DNA of 64,000 bases from Ceratodon purpureus (GCA_014871385.1 CM026428.1:2800776-2864775), one strand, 5' to 3'; positions 35,787 to 49,949 are shown, counted from the first letter of the stretch. Numbers and translations are program-made. The notes: generated by a model not told the origin, from the sequence alone.

Positions 35787-38700
35787 GAAATGTAATAGAT
35801 GGTCTTCATGGCCGATGAGTGGTGGTAATAGGTTGACTTACTTTAATACCTTGATGAAAAGATTATCTACGAGACAACATCAATCAACCAAATATTGAAT
35901 TAATAAAATATTTTTAAATTAAAATATTTTTTATAAATATTTTTATATTATTGAAATTATGATTAATGATTTTTCTATTTGAATACTTCAAGATTTGAAG
36001 TTTCGAATTCTAAAATGCTATACTAAAACATGATACATTTTTATTTATTTATCTCAAAATCATATGTTAACAAAACATTTATTCATCTTGATACATATTC
36101 TAATTTTTCAAATACATCTTAAATCTTATTTACAAATTCTTTTTGAAATTACAAACAATTGATAGCAATCTAGTAACATCAAAAATGGGCTCCATTCATA
36201 TATTCAGTTGTCATTGTAAAGCCGGACACTGAAGTGACTATTCACCAAAAACCAAATCAAACATTTGGATTGCCCCAAACTACCTGGATTTGAACTCACA
36301 TCAAACCATCCAACCCCACTCACTCAAAATCCAAACCCAATGAACCTCCCAACCAAACCCACCACTCCCTGAGCTCTCCTCCCATCCCAAAACCACAGCA
36401 AAAATCCAGAAAAGCCAAAGGCAGCAGTGTCTGCTAACCCCAATTAGCTCCAAACCAACGCCTAATCAGACATAATTAGGGTCCAGGAAAGCAATCCTCC
36501 AGCCTCGCAGATCCAGCCTGCTCTCACTCAATCACTCCAGTACATACAACAGTAAGTAAGTATATGGCGTTAACTTACAGAAACCACCACCAAAATCATA
36601 CATTGAGCGCCATCAATCAAAGCCAATCTCCCCACTCTCTCCCCAAATTGATCATTTCATGAAACCCATTCCATTGCAACTTCACTCAATCTCACAGTGT
36701 CAGACCAAACTCATGCGTAACCAAAAGAGCGTCACTCCACCTAAAACCAACACTGGAGATCGAGATCTATCACATGGGACTGGGATCTATCACATGCATA
36801 GACAAGGGTGGGTTAAGGAGCAGTAACGGGGAATAGGAGGAGCATGAAAGATGAAAGAATACGTTTGAAAGAGGCACATAGTACGAAGAGTCGGGAATTG
36901 CGGCACCCTACAATAACTTTCGCCCCACCTCTGGCAATGCGCCGCACTCTCAGGCCCAGGCTGCCTTGCCTGCCTGCGCCCAAAGCTGTTCTGTTGCACA
37001 TCCAGAAATGCACTGTTGCAACGCATGAATGAGGGAGGTGTAGCTAGATGTGGTACGAAGGTGAGTTAACTTACTGGACTGGGAATCCATCGCACTTGGA
37101 GCTAGCTTCGGACAGTGCTCAGACGTCGGTTTATCAGGTGTTGGAGAGTTTAGTTGAGGCGTGGAGAACATCTAGATGCTCGCTCGTTGGGTTCTGAGTC
37201 GTAGCTAGGCCACCAACTTGTGGATCGCCCAACTTGCGTCATTTTTATTGCAGTGCTAGCGCCTTTTACCTTTTTAATATTATTGTCCTTTTTTTTCTAG
37301 ACAGTGGCCGGGTGGGAGGGAGTGAGTGAGTGAGTCCAGTGTTGGTTTGAGTTGAATCGGGGAGCTGCGTCAACTGCTAGGATCGTGCTAGATTAGATTA
37401 GACCTGGGGGGAGCGAGTGTTGGAGCAGGAGGTTGGGGGGGCGGGTTGGGTGGGTGTGGGCTGGAGGCCTGACCTTGGGGGGGAGGCCAATGAGTATAGT
37501 AAGTTATTGAGGGAGAGAGGGGGAGGGAGTGTGTGTAGTTGGAGGGCCCGTTTGGAGTTGGTCATCCGCAAGTTTGTGGTGGCCGCAGGTTAGCATGGGC
37601 TATCCGCTGTACTACTGTCCGGCGGGGTCTGGATCTAGATATCCTGGACTGGCATGCAACCCAGATTGTGTAGCGTAGCCGGAGGTCCTCTTACAAAGGC
37701 GTCTGAGCGCGCGTCTCGATGCGTCCGGGAACCAACTTGCAGATTAAGTCGTCGTGTTCCGGTGGGGGTCCAGTGCCAGTTCGCTTTCCAGGTTGGTTGG
37801 TTGGGGTTTGGGTGGGTGGTCGCGGTGGTCGTGGTGGCGTAGGACTAATTGCGGCGCTCATATCTCTTATATTCTGATTGCCCGGGGTCATGTTTCCCGT
37901 GAGCTGGTTTTCCTCGAGGCGGTTCGTTCTGGAACCCTACCGAGGCACTGATAGTCCTTCCCGTTAGACGACTGCACGCGAACCTGGGTCGCGCTCCTTG
38001 ATGAACTAGCGGCGGTCTCCTGCTCCTCCTGGTCGGCAATTTTTTTGCTTACAACTCATAGCGTTTGCACTAAGCAATTAGCCCAACTGTTCGTTGCGCT
38101 CTGAAACTTGCCCCCTTCCTTTCATGGCGCCAACGTCAATCATTACCGCACAGTGCTGACGTTGCGGAGCACCAGGACCCTGCATGATGCTCTGTCCAGC
38201 AACGCGGTTGCAAGATCAGCAGCAGGGGCTGCGTAGCTAATATTATCCTTCACTCTGGACGCGAGGTGTTGCGCGTTTCTTCTTGTCCCAAATACTAGTC
38301 CAGTTCTTAACTATTCGGCTCTCCGTCGTGGTGTTTAATTTCAGAGGACCTTCTCCGCTAGCGCAGTGGTAGCGTAGAGGATATTAATTGCCGTGTGGCC
38401 ACTTTGCTCCTTTTTAAATGCTCGCGATGAGTTGCTGCTGCTCCACGATGGGCATGTACAAACTTAGAGTCCTGCACACCGGCGTGTATCCAGCGTTTGC
38501 AGCTTTTACCGCAACCATCCGTTCTTAGCTCCCAGTTGTAGTAGTAGTAGTTGTTGTTGTTCCTGTTTTTCTTTTTATTAATTTTTAATGTTTTCCATTT
38601 CCTAGTGTGCTCCCCTTTCTCTGTTGTCCAGTGGGGCCCACCCATTATCGTGGATTGTAATAAGTTAGCGACGCCATAACTCAGGGAGCCGGCATCTCGA

Positions 38701-38949
38701 CTAATTTTCCACGTCCAATGACACCGTCTGGCATCGTCACAAGCGCCATGCATTCTGACTCATACCAACTAATTGTGTGGCCAGCTGCTCCTCGTGACGA
38801 CGTTGTTGTTGTTGTTGTTGTTGTTGCTGCGGCACAGCTTCTTCTTATTCTAGCAGTAGTGGGTCTGGTCGTCTCTGGACCTGCGTCGTGAACGACGGGG
38901 TGGCCAGGGTGGTCTTTAGGTCATCATTCGTTTGTTCACTAGTGCCACC
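35787..38949. other. intergenic and upstream/5' UTR region of the WRC-domain gene
   Basis: The left part (to about 36200) is AT-rich. The right part becomes GC-richer with purine- and GT-rich stretches (37300-37560 and 37780-37840) and a (GTT)n run at about 38802-38825. That change is typical of a plant promoter and long 5' leader for the gene beginning at 38950. No protein-coding exon is supported. Confidence 0.5.
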
Positions 38950-41900
38950 ATGAAGATCAGAAAGCAATTTCAGAAACAGGCGGAAGAGGCTGCTGCATTG
39001 CTGGAGCCGGGGGACAAGAAGTTGTCCAGGCAGGTGTCGTTGGAGACTGAAAACGGGGGCAGATTACTGTTAGGGAAGTCTCTATTTGGTGATTCCAGTC
39101 CGACGCGGAAGAAGCGCGATGGCGGTGCTACGACGTCGTCGTCAGCGGGATCGCAAGAGGGTGGAGCAGGAGGTGGTGGGAACCTGGACGACGCGGCACC
39201 TGGTGATCAGACCACAGTTCAAGAGTCGCTGGAGGAGTCCAACTCAGGATCGTGCGGGGACTGGACCCTTCTCCAGGATGATCACAACAACGCTAAGAGG
39301 AAGTATGCGCGACGGAGTCTCCGAAGTGCAGGTGCAGCCGGCACATTGGTGGTGCAAGCTGGGACTAACGGTTATGCCAACGGAAAGGCGGTTGTTGCTA
39401 AGGTACGACCACGGCGATGATCAATTGTGTGCAGTTTCCGTGAGATACATGATGGTGATGACCTAACTTGCAAAAATACGGAAACACTAGGTTGCTGGCG
39501 GAGCTGATTACCAACACAGGTCTAAGTGTTACCTTGTTGACTTTTGAATTCATGACCATCTTTGTCAGGATACCATTTCTCACAACAGATCATTACAGGT
39601 TAGATAGTCTCGTACACTTACAAGTAGGTGCTTAATCTTCTCTTCCCTCTTCTGCACCTTCCCTTAAGCGTATGAGCCTTGGCTTTTCAGATTACCATGT
39701 GGACCTGATGTTACAGCCTTGATCGGAGCTTTTGGCCATGAATTAGTGCGTTCTGCAGGAGCTTGGAAGATTAGTACCTCTTTAGTATAGTGTGCACAGA
39801 TTTGGGAGTCGGGACCCGGCCTTTTAACTTTTGGAGTGTTTGCGAGTGATGTTGGCTTTATGATACGGAAAGTCCATGGCCTCTTGGTTTGCTTTGCAAT
39901 TGTAGGCAAACTTTCGGTCAGAAATGTGGTACTGTAAGGCGCTGAGTGATCCTGGATCTTTCTATGATTGATATGCTGGAATATTTCCTTACATTCTGGG
40001 GTCAGCGGCTACTTGGAAGCACTGAAGCTGGTCATCAATTAGGTGCGAGTATAATTGCAACAAAGGGGGTTTAGCTGCTGGAATTAGCTGTTACGGGAGC
40101 AGTATTATATTATATTACTTCATTACCTCTGGAAGTCCCGCTGCTACTGGACGTGGTTAAAAGTTTAAGGCATTATTGGCGATACATACCGGTGGTGGTG
40201 TTACAGCAGGAGAGGTTACTTGGGTTCCCCTCAAGATGAGCCATAGTATCTTTCTGTATCGCTCGAACGTTTATATCCTTCGAGCAGATGCTCAATTCTC
40301 ATGACTTACAGTAGCCTGAGGGCAATGCATGAGGTTTTTTTGATACGGGAATAGACGAGTTCTGCATTCTGTACGCAGCATTTGGTGGAAACCTCACTAC
40401 ATTTATTTTAGATGGTTAAACTTTGGAAGACGGCATTTTTACATTTTTACGAGAGGCATTGAAAGTGATGCTGGAATTAGAGTGTGTCCATTCAGCTACG
40501 ATTTCCAGTTATCTTACACTGTGGTCAATAATTGGGGCATCTCAATTTGTGTGTTTTTGTGCAGGTCTTACAGCGGAGGAGTACCCCTAGCAGAGGTGAG
40601 CTGCGTTCTTCAGGTGACAAAACTGGCCACCCATCTGAGGAACCGGAGGGATCATTGCTACATTGCTTGTACTTACAGCTCTTAGCTTCCGGCAGCGAAG
40701 GCATGACTTTGAAGGAAATATTCGCAAGCTTTACCTCACAGACACGATTCTCTAGCCTTGGAAATAACTGGAGGGATCAAGTAAAATCGTACCTGACGAG
40801 AAACTCCCATTTCAAGGGAGTGAAGGCTCGCTATTTTCTATCTGAACAACTTGAACCACCCCCGAAGCCTTTTAAGACAGGACGTAATTTGATGGACTTG
40901 AATGTAGAGCCCAGAGCTTCTCGCAGGTTTGTCTCTCCAGACTCCAAGTCCAGACAGGTCCGACAATGTGACACTCCGCTTTCGGCGAGTCCAGATCCTT
41001 CTGTTGTCAACAACGAGCTTGAAGGTATTTTACGAACACAAATAGTTTACAAAATCAGTGCTCAGAAAGGTTAATGTACTGGGGCAATTTTACCGATGTT
41101 GGTGTAATGTATAATTTGCAGGAGTCCAGACCAGGAGAAAGACATACGAGAGGACCATCGAGGCTGTACTTAACGAGTCAGCTGTGGAATTTCAGAAGAC
41201 GCAAGAGCTGGAAGAAATTGGCGATGATCCAAGTACAGATGAATTGTCAACGGCGTCCAGAAGATCATCGGATCTTCACATGGCTGCATTAACTATAGTT
41301 ACACCACCAGACTCTGCAACAACTGGGGGACCGTCTAAGAAGCGGAAATCTCCATCTTTGGAAATCCATGGCATAACCATCCCCGAGCCAATAGATTTCC
41401 GCCATACTGGAGCCGTTCCAGGGTCGTTGAAGGCGATGCAAGCCAGGATCGTAGCGGAGACAGGGGTTCAGAACGGAGCGAGATGCTCACGTAAGGATGG
41501 CAGCAACCACCATTCCAAGTGGCAGTGCCCCATGATGGCCATGGAGGGCCGGTCGCTCTGCCAGCATCACAATTTCTTGAGTGAACGGAAGAAGGCTCGT
41601 TACAAGAAGGCAAAACGCCAAGCTGCAGGGAAAAGATCATCCCCGCCACGCAGCAGGGACAGGGAGAGAGATTCACAAGAAAGAGCCGGCGTGCCACAGA
41701 AGACTCCTGTTATGCCTCAGTTGCAAGATCTGAACAAACCACCGACTGATTCCATCGAAAACGAGGAGCTCAGTAACCAAATTGATGAGGTGCCTGCTCC
41801 CACTCATCGAATTGTGAGAACTAGAAGTGATGCTCACACGAATGGATCACTAGCAGAGAGCGCCAACAACGTCCAAACAACAGAGGACATGGATTCCGAA

Positions 41901-42185
41901 ACAGAGGGGGGCCAGCTACCATTGGCTAAGTCCAGGAGCGTTAACCCGCCGATTACTGTTCCAGAGCCAGGCCGGCAATCCTTCCGGAGCACACGCAAGC
42001 CGAGAATGTACCTTGCTGCGAAGAAGACCGCCGAGAAGACGCCGGTGGTGGCTCCAGCGCCAGGGAAGTCGGTTAAAAAGCAGAGTGTGCCATTGATTCG
42101 GCCCCCCTCCATTCCTCCGTTACCAATGCTGTACGGAGTCAGGAGGAAGTCCATGAAAAATAGACCTTCGCAGTTAACTCTTTGA
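38950..42185 (+). CDS. probable nuclear repressor with winged-helix-like segment, EAR motif and WRC-like zinc motif
   Basis: Exons 38950-39402, 40565-41024 and 41122-42185 join in phase into 658 codons plus TGA. The start ATG sits in a strong context (gccaccATGA). In order: a charged, Gly/Ser-rich N-terminus (residues 1-151); a helical segment about 181-245 (LYLQLLASGSEGMTLKEIF through GVKARYFL) resembling a small winged-helix or HARE-HTH-like domain; the hexapeptide DLNVEP (262-267), a DLNxxP-type EAR repression motif; basic KKRKSP near 377; a zinc motif with Cys426, Cys440, Cys451 and His453/454 around KWQC and SLCQHH, followed by a basic tail (ERKKARYKKAKR); then a low-complexity, Arg/Pro-rich C-terminus. 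The zinc motif resembles the plant WRC domain of growth-regulating factors and some JmjC demethylases. No QLQ or JmjC domain is present. A role as DNA- or chromatin-bound co-repressor is inferred. Confidence 0.8.
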
Positions 42186-45100
42186 ATCCACAAACCTTCA
42201 GTTCACCCAGGTAGCCAAGTGGGGCTCCAATTTTTTTCCTCCAGGAAATTCATTTTGGACAAAGTATGAATCTGGTAGCAGATCAGTGTAGTCGGTACAT
42301 ACATGGGTGGGTTAGGCTGTCCCCTTTTGACGACCGTTGCAGGCTGCCTCAAGTGCTCCCTGGCACCCTGCAGTACATACTCAGAATTTTAGTAGGTCTA
42401 GTCATCAGTGTGTTATTTGTAGAAGATTCTTCGGTAGTCTCCAACTAAGATAATATAACAGGCAATGGACCCACCACTTGTCACGTGGGCTTGTTTCTAT
42501 GACTCTCAATTTGGTCGGTGCACCAGTTTAGCGGGATGCCCATGCACCAACACAGGCTGCACTCAGCCATCTCATTCTTGAATACCCGGGTGCATGATTA
42601 TCTTTTTACCTGGGATTGCAGAACTCATCTGCAAGCTGGGGCCTCGTCGCCAAGTTCTTGTTGCAAAGAGAACAAACAAAAAAAAGAAAAAACTGTTCTG
42701 CTCCAGAGCGGTCTTAAATTGGGCCCCAACATTATGCCCACTTCTGACACCATTGACTGGTAAGTGACGAGAGCATCCGCACGTCAGAACATCCGGAACT
42801 AGCAATTGGGAGTGCACAGCTATCAGAGGATTATGCTTCGAATATTGGTCTACTTCAATAGTAACAGACATGTCCTGAATGTGGAAACCCGAGAAACATG
42901 CTCCAATGGCGATGTGCGATTCTTTCTTTTTTTCCTTTTTGGAGCGTGGTCGAATGGAAGCAATTCATTGCAGAGAACGAGCACCAAGCAGACCAAACAA
43001 CGGGCCAAAACAGCCCAGCCCTGCTCGGGCGATGTGCGACTCTTTATAGTAATTTAACCCACACAATCTCATATCGAATCTAACTGGATGAATATGTCTA
43101 CATACACAGGAAATCGATCTGTCTCTCTTTGAGTTCTCATTGCTATGGTAAGAGACCTGGACCACCAAGCGTTTGAATCCGGTGCTAAGAAACGACAAGG
43201 AGGGGAATTAGCAGATCTAATTATCTGCTTAAACCTGTTCACTGACGTCAGATTATACATAATGCCCTAATACAAGGCGGGGAATACAGTTGGCCGTAGG
43301 CCGTGGCACAGTATGTGGTGAATTTAACGTGATCAAGTAAAGGTGAATGCCGGTCAATGCGTGGGACTGAGCACTGCAGTATTCATGGGTCAATGTTGTG
43401 TTATTATTGCCGGTAACTGTACGCCTCTTCAGGAGATCACAGCACTCGTCCATCATCCTCGGTTGTTACCTCCCCACGTTTCTTGTCGAGAATATTAACA
43501 TGAGGAGATCCTTATCCGAACTCATGCACCGAGTCTGCTAAAGCCGACGTTCTTCGGCGTAGATTCAGCATAGTTCACCCAATGCTGACAAAGGTGTTGA
43601 GTCGTGCACACCACTCCAAGACGATGCCCATTGCCGAAGCTTACTGTTCGAATATTGGTGCTTGCAGCGGCTGCTTTTGTTCCAGCTTAGTACACTCCAG
43701 AACATGGATCCGTTCAAAATTCAGAGTTCTGTAAGTGCCGGGCTTAGGCCGACTTCGCAAGCTTTGTTCCGTGATCGGCAATCGGCGGATACTGAAGGAA
43801 ACACAGACGGCGGAAATGACAAAACCAACCCACACCACCTGGAACACCTATCTGTCAATATTCTATCAATTCAGATATTGATTTCGCAACTTGTGGATTA
43901 CTACCTTGCGCCACAAAAAGGTGAAGAAGTTGTTACAGGGGTGATTCATCATAACGATCTCGATAATCATTCATGTCATATTATTATCATGTTCCGTAGT
44001 CGGTGCGCAGTCTGGTATATTTATGGGTATCCGCTCGAAATAATCCCAGATGCTCTGAGAGCCACGAAATCCAGGGACAGCAGCTTCGTATGTAAGTTCT
44101 CGACTCCTACCTTTCCGTCTCTGGCAGCGAGTCTAACGCACAGAACGCCTGCCGTGGATGGCCATGCGTCGTAGAGGCCAGGCTTCCAGTGAATCATCGT
44201 GTGGGCCGTTGAGGTACTAGCTGCTAGCTACACACACTGTATGTGTTTCTTTCGGTAGTACTGTTCTCCAACGTGCGAGTAGTATGTCGTCGATGTTTTG
44301 CCGTGCCAATCTGACAAGCCACCAGGCAACAGCAACAAGTAATCCACCCTGAAAGAAGATGTCGGAGCAACGGCATCATAGATTCATGAGAGCGAATTTG
44401 GAGGTTAATGATAGGCAGTGTGGACCCCTCGGAGTGTGACCAATAATACTGCTCTCGAACTTTGCTTTGAATCTCCACGAATATATTAATTGTTTCTCGG
44501 TTGCCAATGGTGTCCAACGGTGAAGTTAGCTGTGCGTAATATATCCAATCTAATGACGAATATATACCCAGTGTGATGACGAGAGTTAGATCTCCAGTTT
44601 GATAGAATTGACGTCACTCGACATTATAAACGAGTACAGTACGAGAAGCTGAAGAGGCCGTCCTGTTTTGAGTTTTCATCTGGGTTCGTCGTGACATGAT
44701 TAATCTTACAGGACCGGGAGTAGCTGGACATGTCCTTGTTTTTTAAAGTTCTGGGAGCTGCAAGCTGCCTCAAAAGCTGTGGGAGGTGAGGACTTGGAAA
44801 GAGATGTTAAAAAACCTCACAGTTGATAATGCAGAGCTCCCTATCACTCCTTGTGCAATGGCCTGAAGAAGACCCGGAGCAGTTGGAGAATAATATAACT
44901 CACATGATCAGGCAACATGAGAGCCATCATTCACTTGAGAACGCCCTCGACGTACATGGTGGACAGCTTCTGCGTAATCAAAATCTGCACGTGCCAACGC
45001 CTGCTGGATCGTTCAGTGGGCAGCAACTTTTGTCACGATCAGCACGTCATTGCCCCTCCTCCATTTGATGTCGTACTACATAAAGCCTTTAAAAACCAGG

Positions 45101-48100
45101 CCTGAAGAGCCAGACTCGCTTGCTGGCTCCCCAGTACTACTACTCCTGCTTCAATACGACCCTGACGTCGTAGAAAGCCTCCCGTCCCACCTCGGAGGTC
45201 TACTCCCCGTGAAATCATGTATGCAATATAGAGCCCCAAACTACTGTCAACTGCACATTACAGTCAATGATGGAGAGAAACAAGACAAAACCATGCAGCA
45301 GCAATTCCGTAAAAGGATAGTTAAATTATATTCAATTTGGCTCCTGTGGGTTACTGCCTCCTTGTTCCTGAAAAATGGTGGCTGCAGCAACGTCCCAGGC
45401 TCTCTAGCCACCAAGTACACCAGCCAGGACGTCAGTTGCCCCAGTTCATGTCCTTGGTTGGGACAATCCTGGTGGGCGGGAGGGATACGTCCAATGTATA
45501 CAAACCTCTCATGTACAATTACAAGAGAAAAAGGAAACAAAGACCTACCTACTACCATTAAAAAAGTCAAGAGAATACGCACCTTAGGTCCTTTTAGAGA
45601 TCTGTAACTTGATCTGCGGACACATAAACATCAATACAAGTTATCACCAGAGTCACTTTCACAACATCGACTAATACCACCATACAATCTGTGGAAAGAC
45701 TACTACTGTACATGACATAATTGAACATATGTGTACATAGTTATTGGCTATGTAAGGGGCTACATCACTTGTGGGGCAGTAATAAATATTATCAATATTC
45801 ACAATTAGGGATCCCTACCAACCGCGTAAAGAGACAGGTCTGACGAAATCAAACGCTGGTGGATTCGGACTCTGGTGCCTCAACTTCCTTGCCAGGATTG
45901 TGTGTCCGGTTAACGCTGTACTCACCTGAGTAAGCACCATGGGATGGCAGTGATGTCATCAGGGAAGACCTGAGCGGGCTCAGAAGATCAAACACCTCAG
46001 AACTATGTCGGCGACGCTTTTGTGCCTTCCAGTTCCACTCCAGGACTCCATGCTCCATGTATCCGTCTTTGCACTGCCACGGATTCAACGACGTTTACAA
46101 GCTGTCCACTGTTTCATCATTTGCTATGTACGTCTCCAACTGCCTAACTCTAGGTTATAGCTCAGTCACCGCTAGCTAGCTGGTCATACCAATTCCACTT
46201 CTTGGCATGGGGTTCCTCGGACACAATAATTCTTACCTCTGAGTGCTACTCAGTCAGTAATCACAAGGCATCGAAGTACAATTCAGCTGACACACGGGGA
46301 GAAAAAACAATAGTTGCTGCAGGCTTATTTCACAATGCACATGCAATTTAAGGTTCTTGTTAAGTCGCAATCCACGGAAACATCGTGAAAATGGCATTGT
46401 ACGTCGACCAGTTTGGACATTATGTCCAATTCTTCACCTCATAAATTTGTTCATTTGCCGTTCAATTGTAACCTACGCATGTATGAGATTTACGAGCTTC
46501 TGAGAGTGTTACCTGTTTGTCTTTAGTCTAGGTCCCAGCAGGGTCACACAGGAGGCCTGAAAAACAGGTAGGAAACGCCCAAACAAACATGAAAAACCTA
46601 GAATCTTACAGAAAAGGCAGGAGCACTATCAGCATTCGAGAAACCAAGATCTTTAGGACAAGTGCCATACGTAACCCGTTTCAATGTTTTTGGCATCAAA
46701 ACCAAGATTCACGAAAGCAAACAAACCGCATGCCAACGAGAGACGTCGACAGGACTACTACTCAATGATTCATCTTCTGGCCAAAACCTGAGAAAAGCGC
46801 CTGTCCCTCCAAACGGCTCAAAGATCACAGCTTCAGTAACTTCCCGGCAGTAAAATATACTCTCAAGCTATATCACCCCTCCAACGCCCACCCATCATTC
46901 TGTCAAGTGCTCCAGTACTCAACAGCACCATTTCATCAAACCTGCAACCACTACTCCAACACACAAAAAGAGCAAGAAAATCAAACCAAAGAAAATCTCT
47001 CAAGACCCAAGCTTGTACTTTTGTCCTTGAACCACGGAATCTCCAAAAGGCCACAGTTTCAAGCCCTATTACAAAAAAAACCATGTCAGAGCTGCTTCCT
47101 CATTTCACTGCTTCCTCATATCACCCATTCATCATTACTCCAAACTTCAGTAGGGTTAGAAACTGTAAAAACCTCAAAGTTGTACAAAACAGTACGAACC
47201 TCATACGACAGATGTGACTAAAATCACAGAACCTCATCATAAACCCATAGATCACCTCATGTATAAACTCAAATCCTGAGCAGGGTTAGAAACTCCAAAA
47301 CCTGTTGGACAAACTTGCAGGTTCACCCTTGTATCACCGATGCATCTCAAAGTGGATATCACAGCACTTTTGACACCTGTAGTCCCGGCTCAGGTACAAT
47401 TGATTCACAACTTGGGCCTGTACAGTAACAACTCAGTTGATTGATATCACAAGCAGAAGATTGAACACATAATGGATGTGATGTGAACATAAACATGAGC
47501 TTGAGATGAGTTGGAGTTTTTGAGCATTCCAATAACCAGTTTGGGAAACTGAAGTCACCACCGCCTTTGAGTCTGTGTGGAGCATGTTTGGGGGCATGGA
47601 TATGGGAGACTGGAGGTGCGAGGTTTTTGGAGCGGTGAGGAGTAAGTTAGGTCCAGAGTCCAGGCCCCATGGCAGTGTTCGGGGGCCATCCTGGTTTGGG
47701 AGGGCGGAGATCATAAGTTACTGTAAATGGGGGTGGAGCTCGAGGTTCGAGGAGATCAGGAGCGAGGGAGGGGCCATGCGAATCTGGGGAGAAGGGTGCC
47801 TTTTGATCTGCATCTGTTACTTGCATTCAATGCGCTGCCCCTGCCCCCCTTTCGCCCTTTCCTAACGAGATTCAGGACCCAGCCCAGGCCCCAGCCCCTT
47901 TGGAACTTGGCCCTCCCTGTGGGGCCCTGCCCAGGTGGCGCAGCTTCATTGGACATTTAGGTTTTCTGTTTTAGCTTCTTCTTTCTTTTTCATTCTTTGT
48001 TTTAGTTTTTAGTTTTTAGTTTTGGTTTTTTTTGGTTTTTTTTTAAGTTTCTCGTTTTGCACTGCAGGGGGAAAAGCAACAGTTTTGTTATTATTGTTGG

Positions 48101-48923
48101 AGTGCACAGTGGGCCAGTGGGCACAGCATGGATAATAGAATGTTGTGTCGTGGACATGATTCTTTGTTATCACTGTAGTTTACTGGTAATGGGACGGAAG
48201 TTGCTTTGTGCTGGGGGGATTGAATGGATGGTTTCAAAGAAATTGAAGGTTGAGTATGATTTACATAGGGTGGATGCAGCCTTTAATTTGCAGGCAAATT
48301 TCGCCTAGATCTTACCTGTGCTGGCGATCGATACCCTGTAGAATTGAGGTCATAAACCGGACCTTGGAGCCGGTTCCGGATCTTGGGCGGGTGGGGTGGG
48401 GCCAGCTGAACCCCCAAGTTGTCGCATCGGGTGCCGAAAGTTCGACCTCCACCTTCTCCACGCTAGCCGTCTCCCTCTGCCCCCCACGATGTAGTCGCCC
48501 TCATCTCCCCCACTTTTCCCACGATCGCCACTCCAAAACCTCAATTCCGATGCTTCTAATCGCCTGCATTTGGCACATAAGTCTATTGTAGATCGCCATT
48601 TTTTGCAGAGCTTATTTCTTTGGAGGGAGGGGGGGGGGGTTTGTGTGTAGGCACTTGGAGTGCTTTTTTTCAGGGGAAATTGTATTGTGTTTTGGGCTAA
48701 GTTGTTAGCGTAGATTGTTCGGAGTTGGGGCTTTGATGTTTTTGGATCTGTGCAGGGGCAATAGACTATGGCGCTCAGTAAATTGTTGCGAGTTTTGTTG
48801 GAAGATGTAGGCAGGGATATAGCCTACTAGCCACGGAAGCTAATTCACCAATCTCTTGTGCAATTGAGGTAGTTAATTGGGTTTTAGATTTTGTTGTTGT
48901 TTGGGTTTTGTGGTGGTCTGTCA
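42186..48923. other. long interval without a confidently recognised gene
   Basis: It starts with the 3' UTR region of the WRC-domain gene. Two weak candidates remain. One is a plus-strand frame from an ATG at 43704 to 44174 (156 aa), with no family match. The other is a minus-strand open stretch 46088-45849 with a basic KAQKRRRH segment and an internal strong donor-like site (CAG|GTGAGT on minus, exon edge near 45926), which could be an exon of an unseen gene. From 47560 to 48540 the sequence is GC-richer, possibly a promoter. Runs of T and G occur near 48000-48050 and 48622-48640. Confidence 0.4.
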
Positions 48924-49949
48924 ATGGCGCCAGTGAAGATCTATGCCATTCAGGTGCCTTTGCGTAGATATCTTTACAAGGGCCGCTTCAAGTCTATCTC
49001 GGATGAGTTGATTTCTAAGTCGGCTGTGTCTGACTCAATATCCTTGGCTTCGAAATTGCAATTGGAGGTGAAGCTGGAGTCGGATTCTTGGGTGTCGGAC
49101 CTCGAAGGGGCGTCAACAGAGTCTGATTGCACCATCGTGGAGGCGTTGTCCACTCCTGTGTAGCCGTGGCTGGACAGCAATGGAAGAGGTGATTGCGTTC
49201 AAGTGGGAGAGGTGACTACCAAAGAGAAGGCGGAATCAAGAAATCAGAGAAAGAACTATGATCAAAAGTGCCATTTCCAAGATTCTCGAGCGGCAAAACT
49301 GCCCTGGGTTGAGGCAGTTGTGAGAGTTGATGGCTCCATCACCCAAGTTCGGTGCAAGGTGTGCTCTGATGTTGAGGCTGGTGAAAAGCTACTAGTGCCG
49401 AAGATCGACAACTTGTATATACATGTAGGTAGAAGAAGGGCGATGGCGGATATAGGCAAGGTGAGGCGTGGAGAGTACTATTATCTAAGAACCAACCAGT
49501 TCGCCTCAAGAATGAGAGGATCTACTTTGCCAAAGGTGGGTAGACTGTCATCACGTAGGTGCTTGCCGATGTGACCAAGGAGCGGAGGACGAAGATAGTT
49601 CAGAATCTACGGTGTTGTCTGCATGTCTTGCACCAGGGTTGGCCGATGGCAGACTACTCTGCTATGGGTGAATTGCTCACTTATTTGATGGGGCTGGAGT
49701 TGCGGAAAAAGCATTGGGGTCAGCCTGTTGGGTGGGAGTTTGCACAAGCAATTTTGAAAGTCTGCCGTGACCGCCTGAAATGTGGAGTTGACGAGGCTTC
49801 TTTTATCTCTGCGAGTGCAGATGAGGTGACTTCTATGGATAACCATTAGGGGGAAAATGGGGTCTCCAAAGGGCCTTGTAAGACAGCCCGGATTAGGTGA
49901 GCTTCCTGCCCGCTGACACTTCTCTGCGAAATCTCATTGATGGATATCA

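Noticed and set aside
38357-38378. String gctagcgcagtggtagcg resembling a tRNA A box
   Set aside because: No B box or acceptor-stem pairing follows at the right distance, so neither a tRNA gene nor a SINE is supported.
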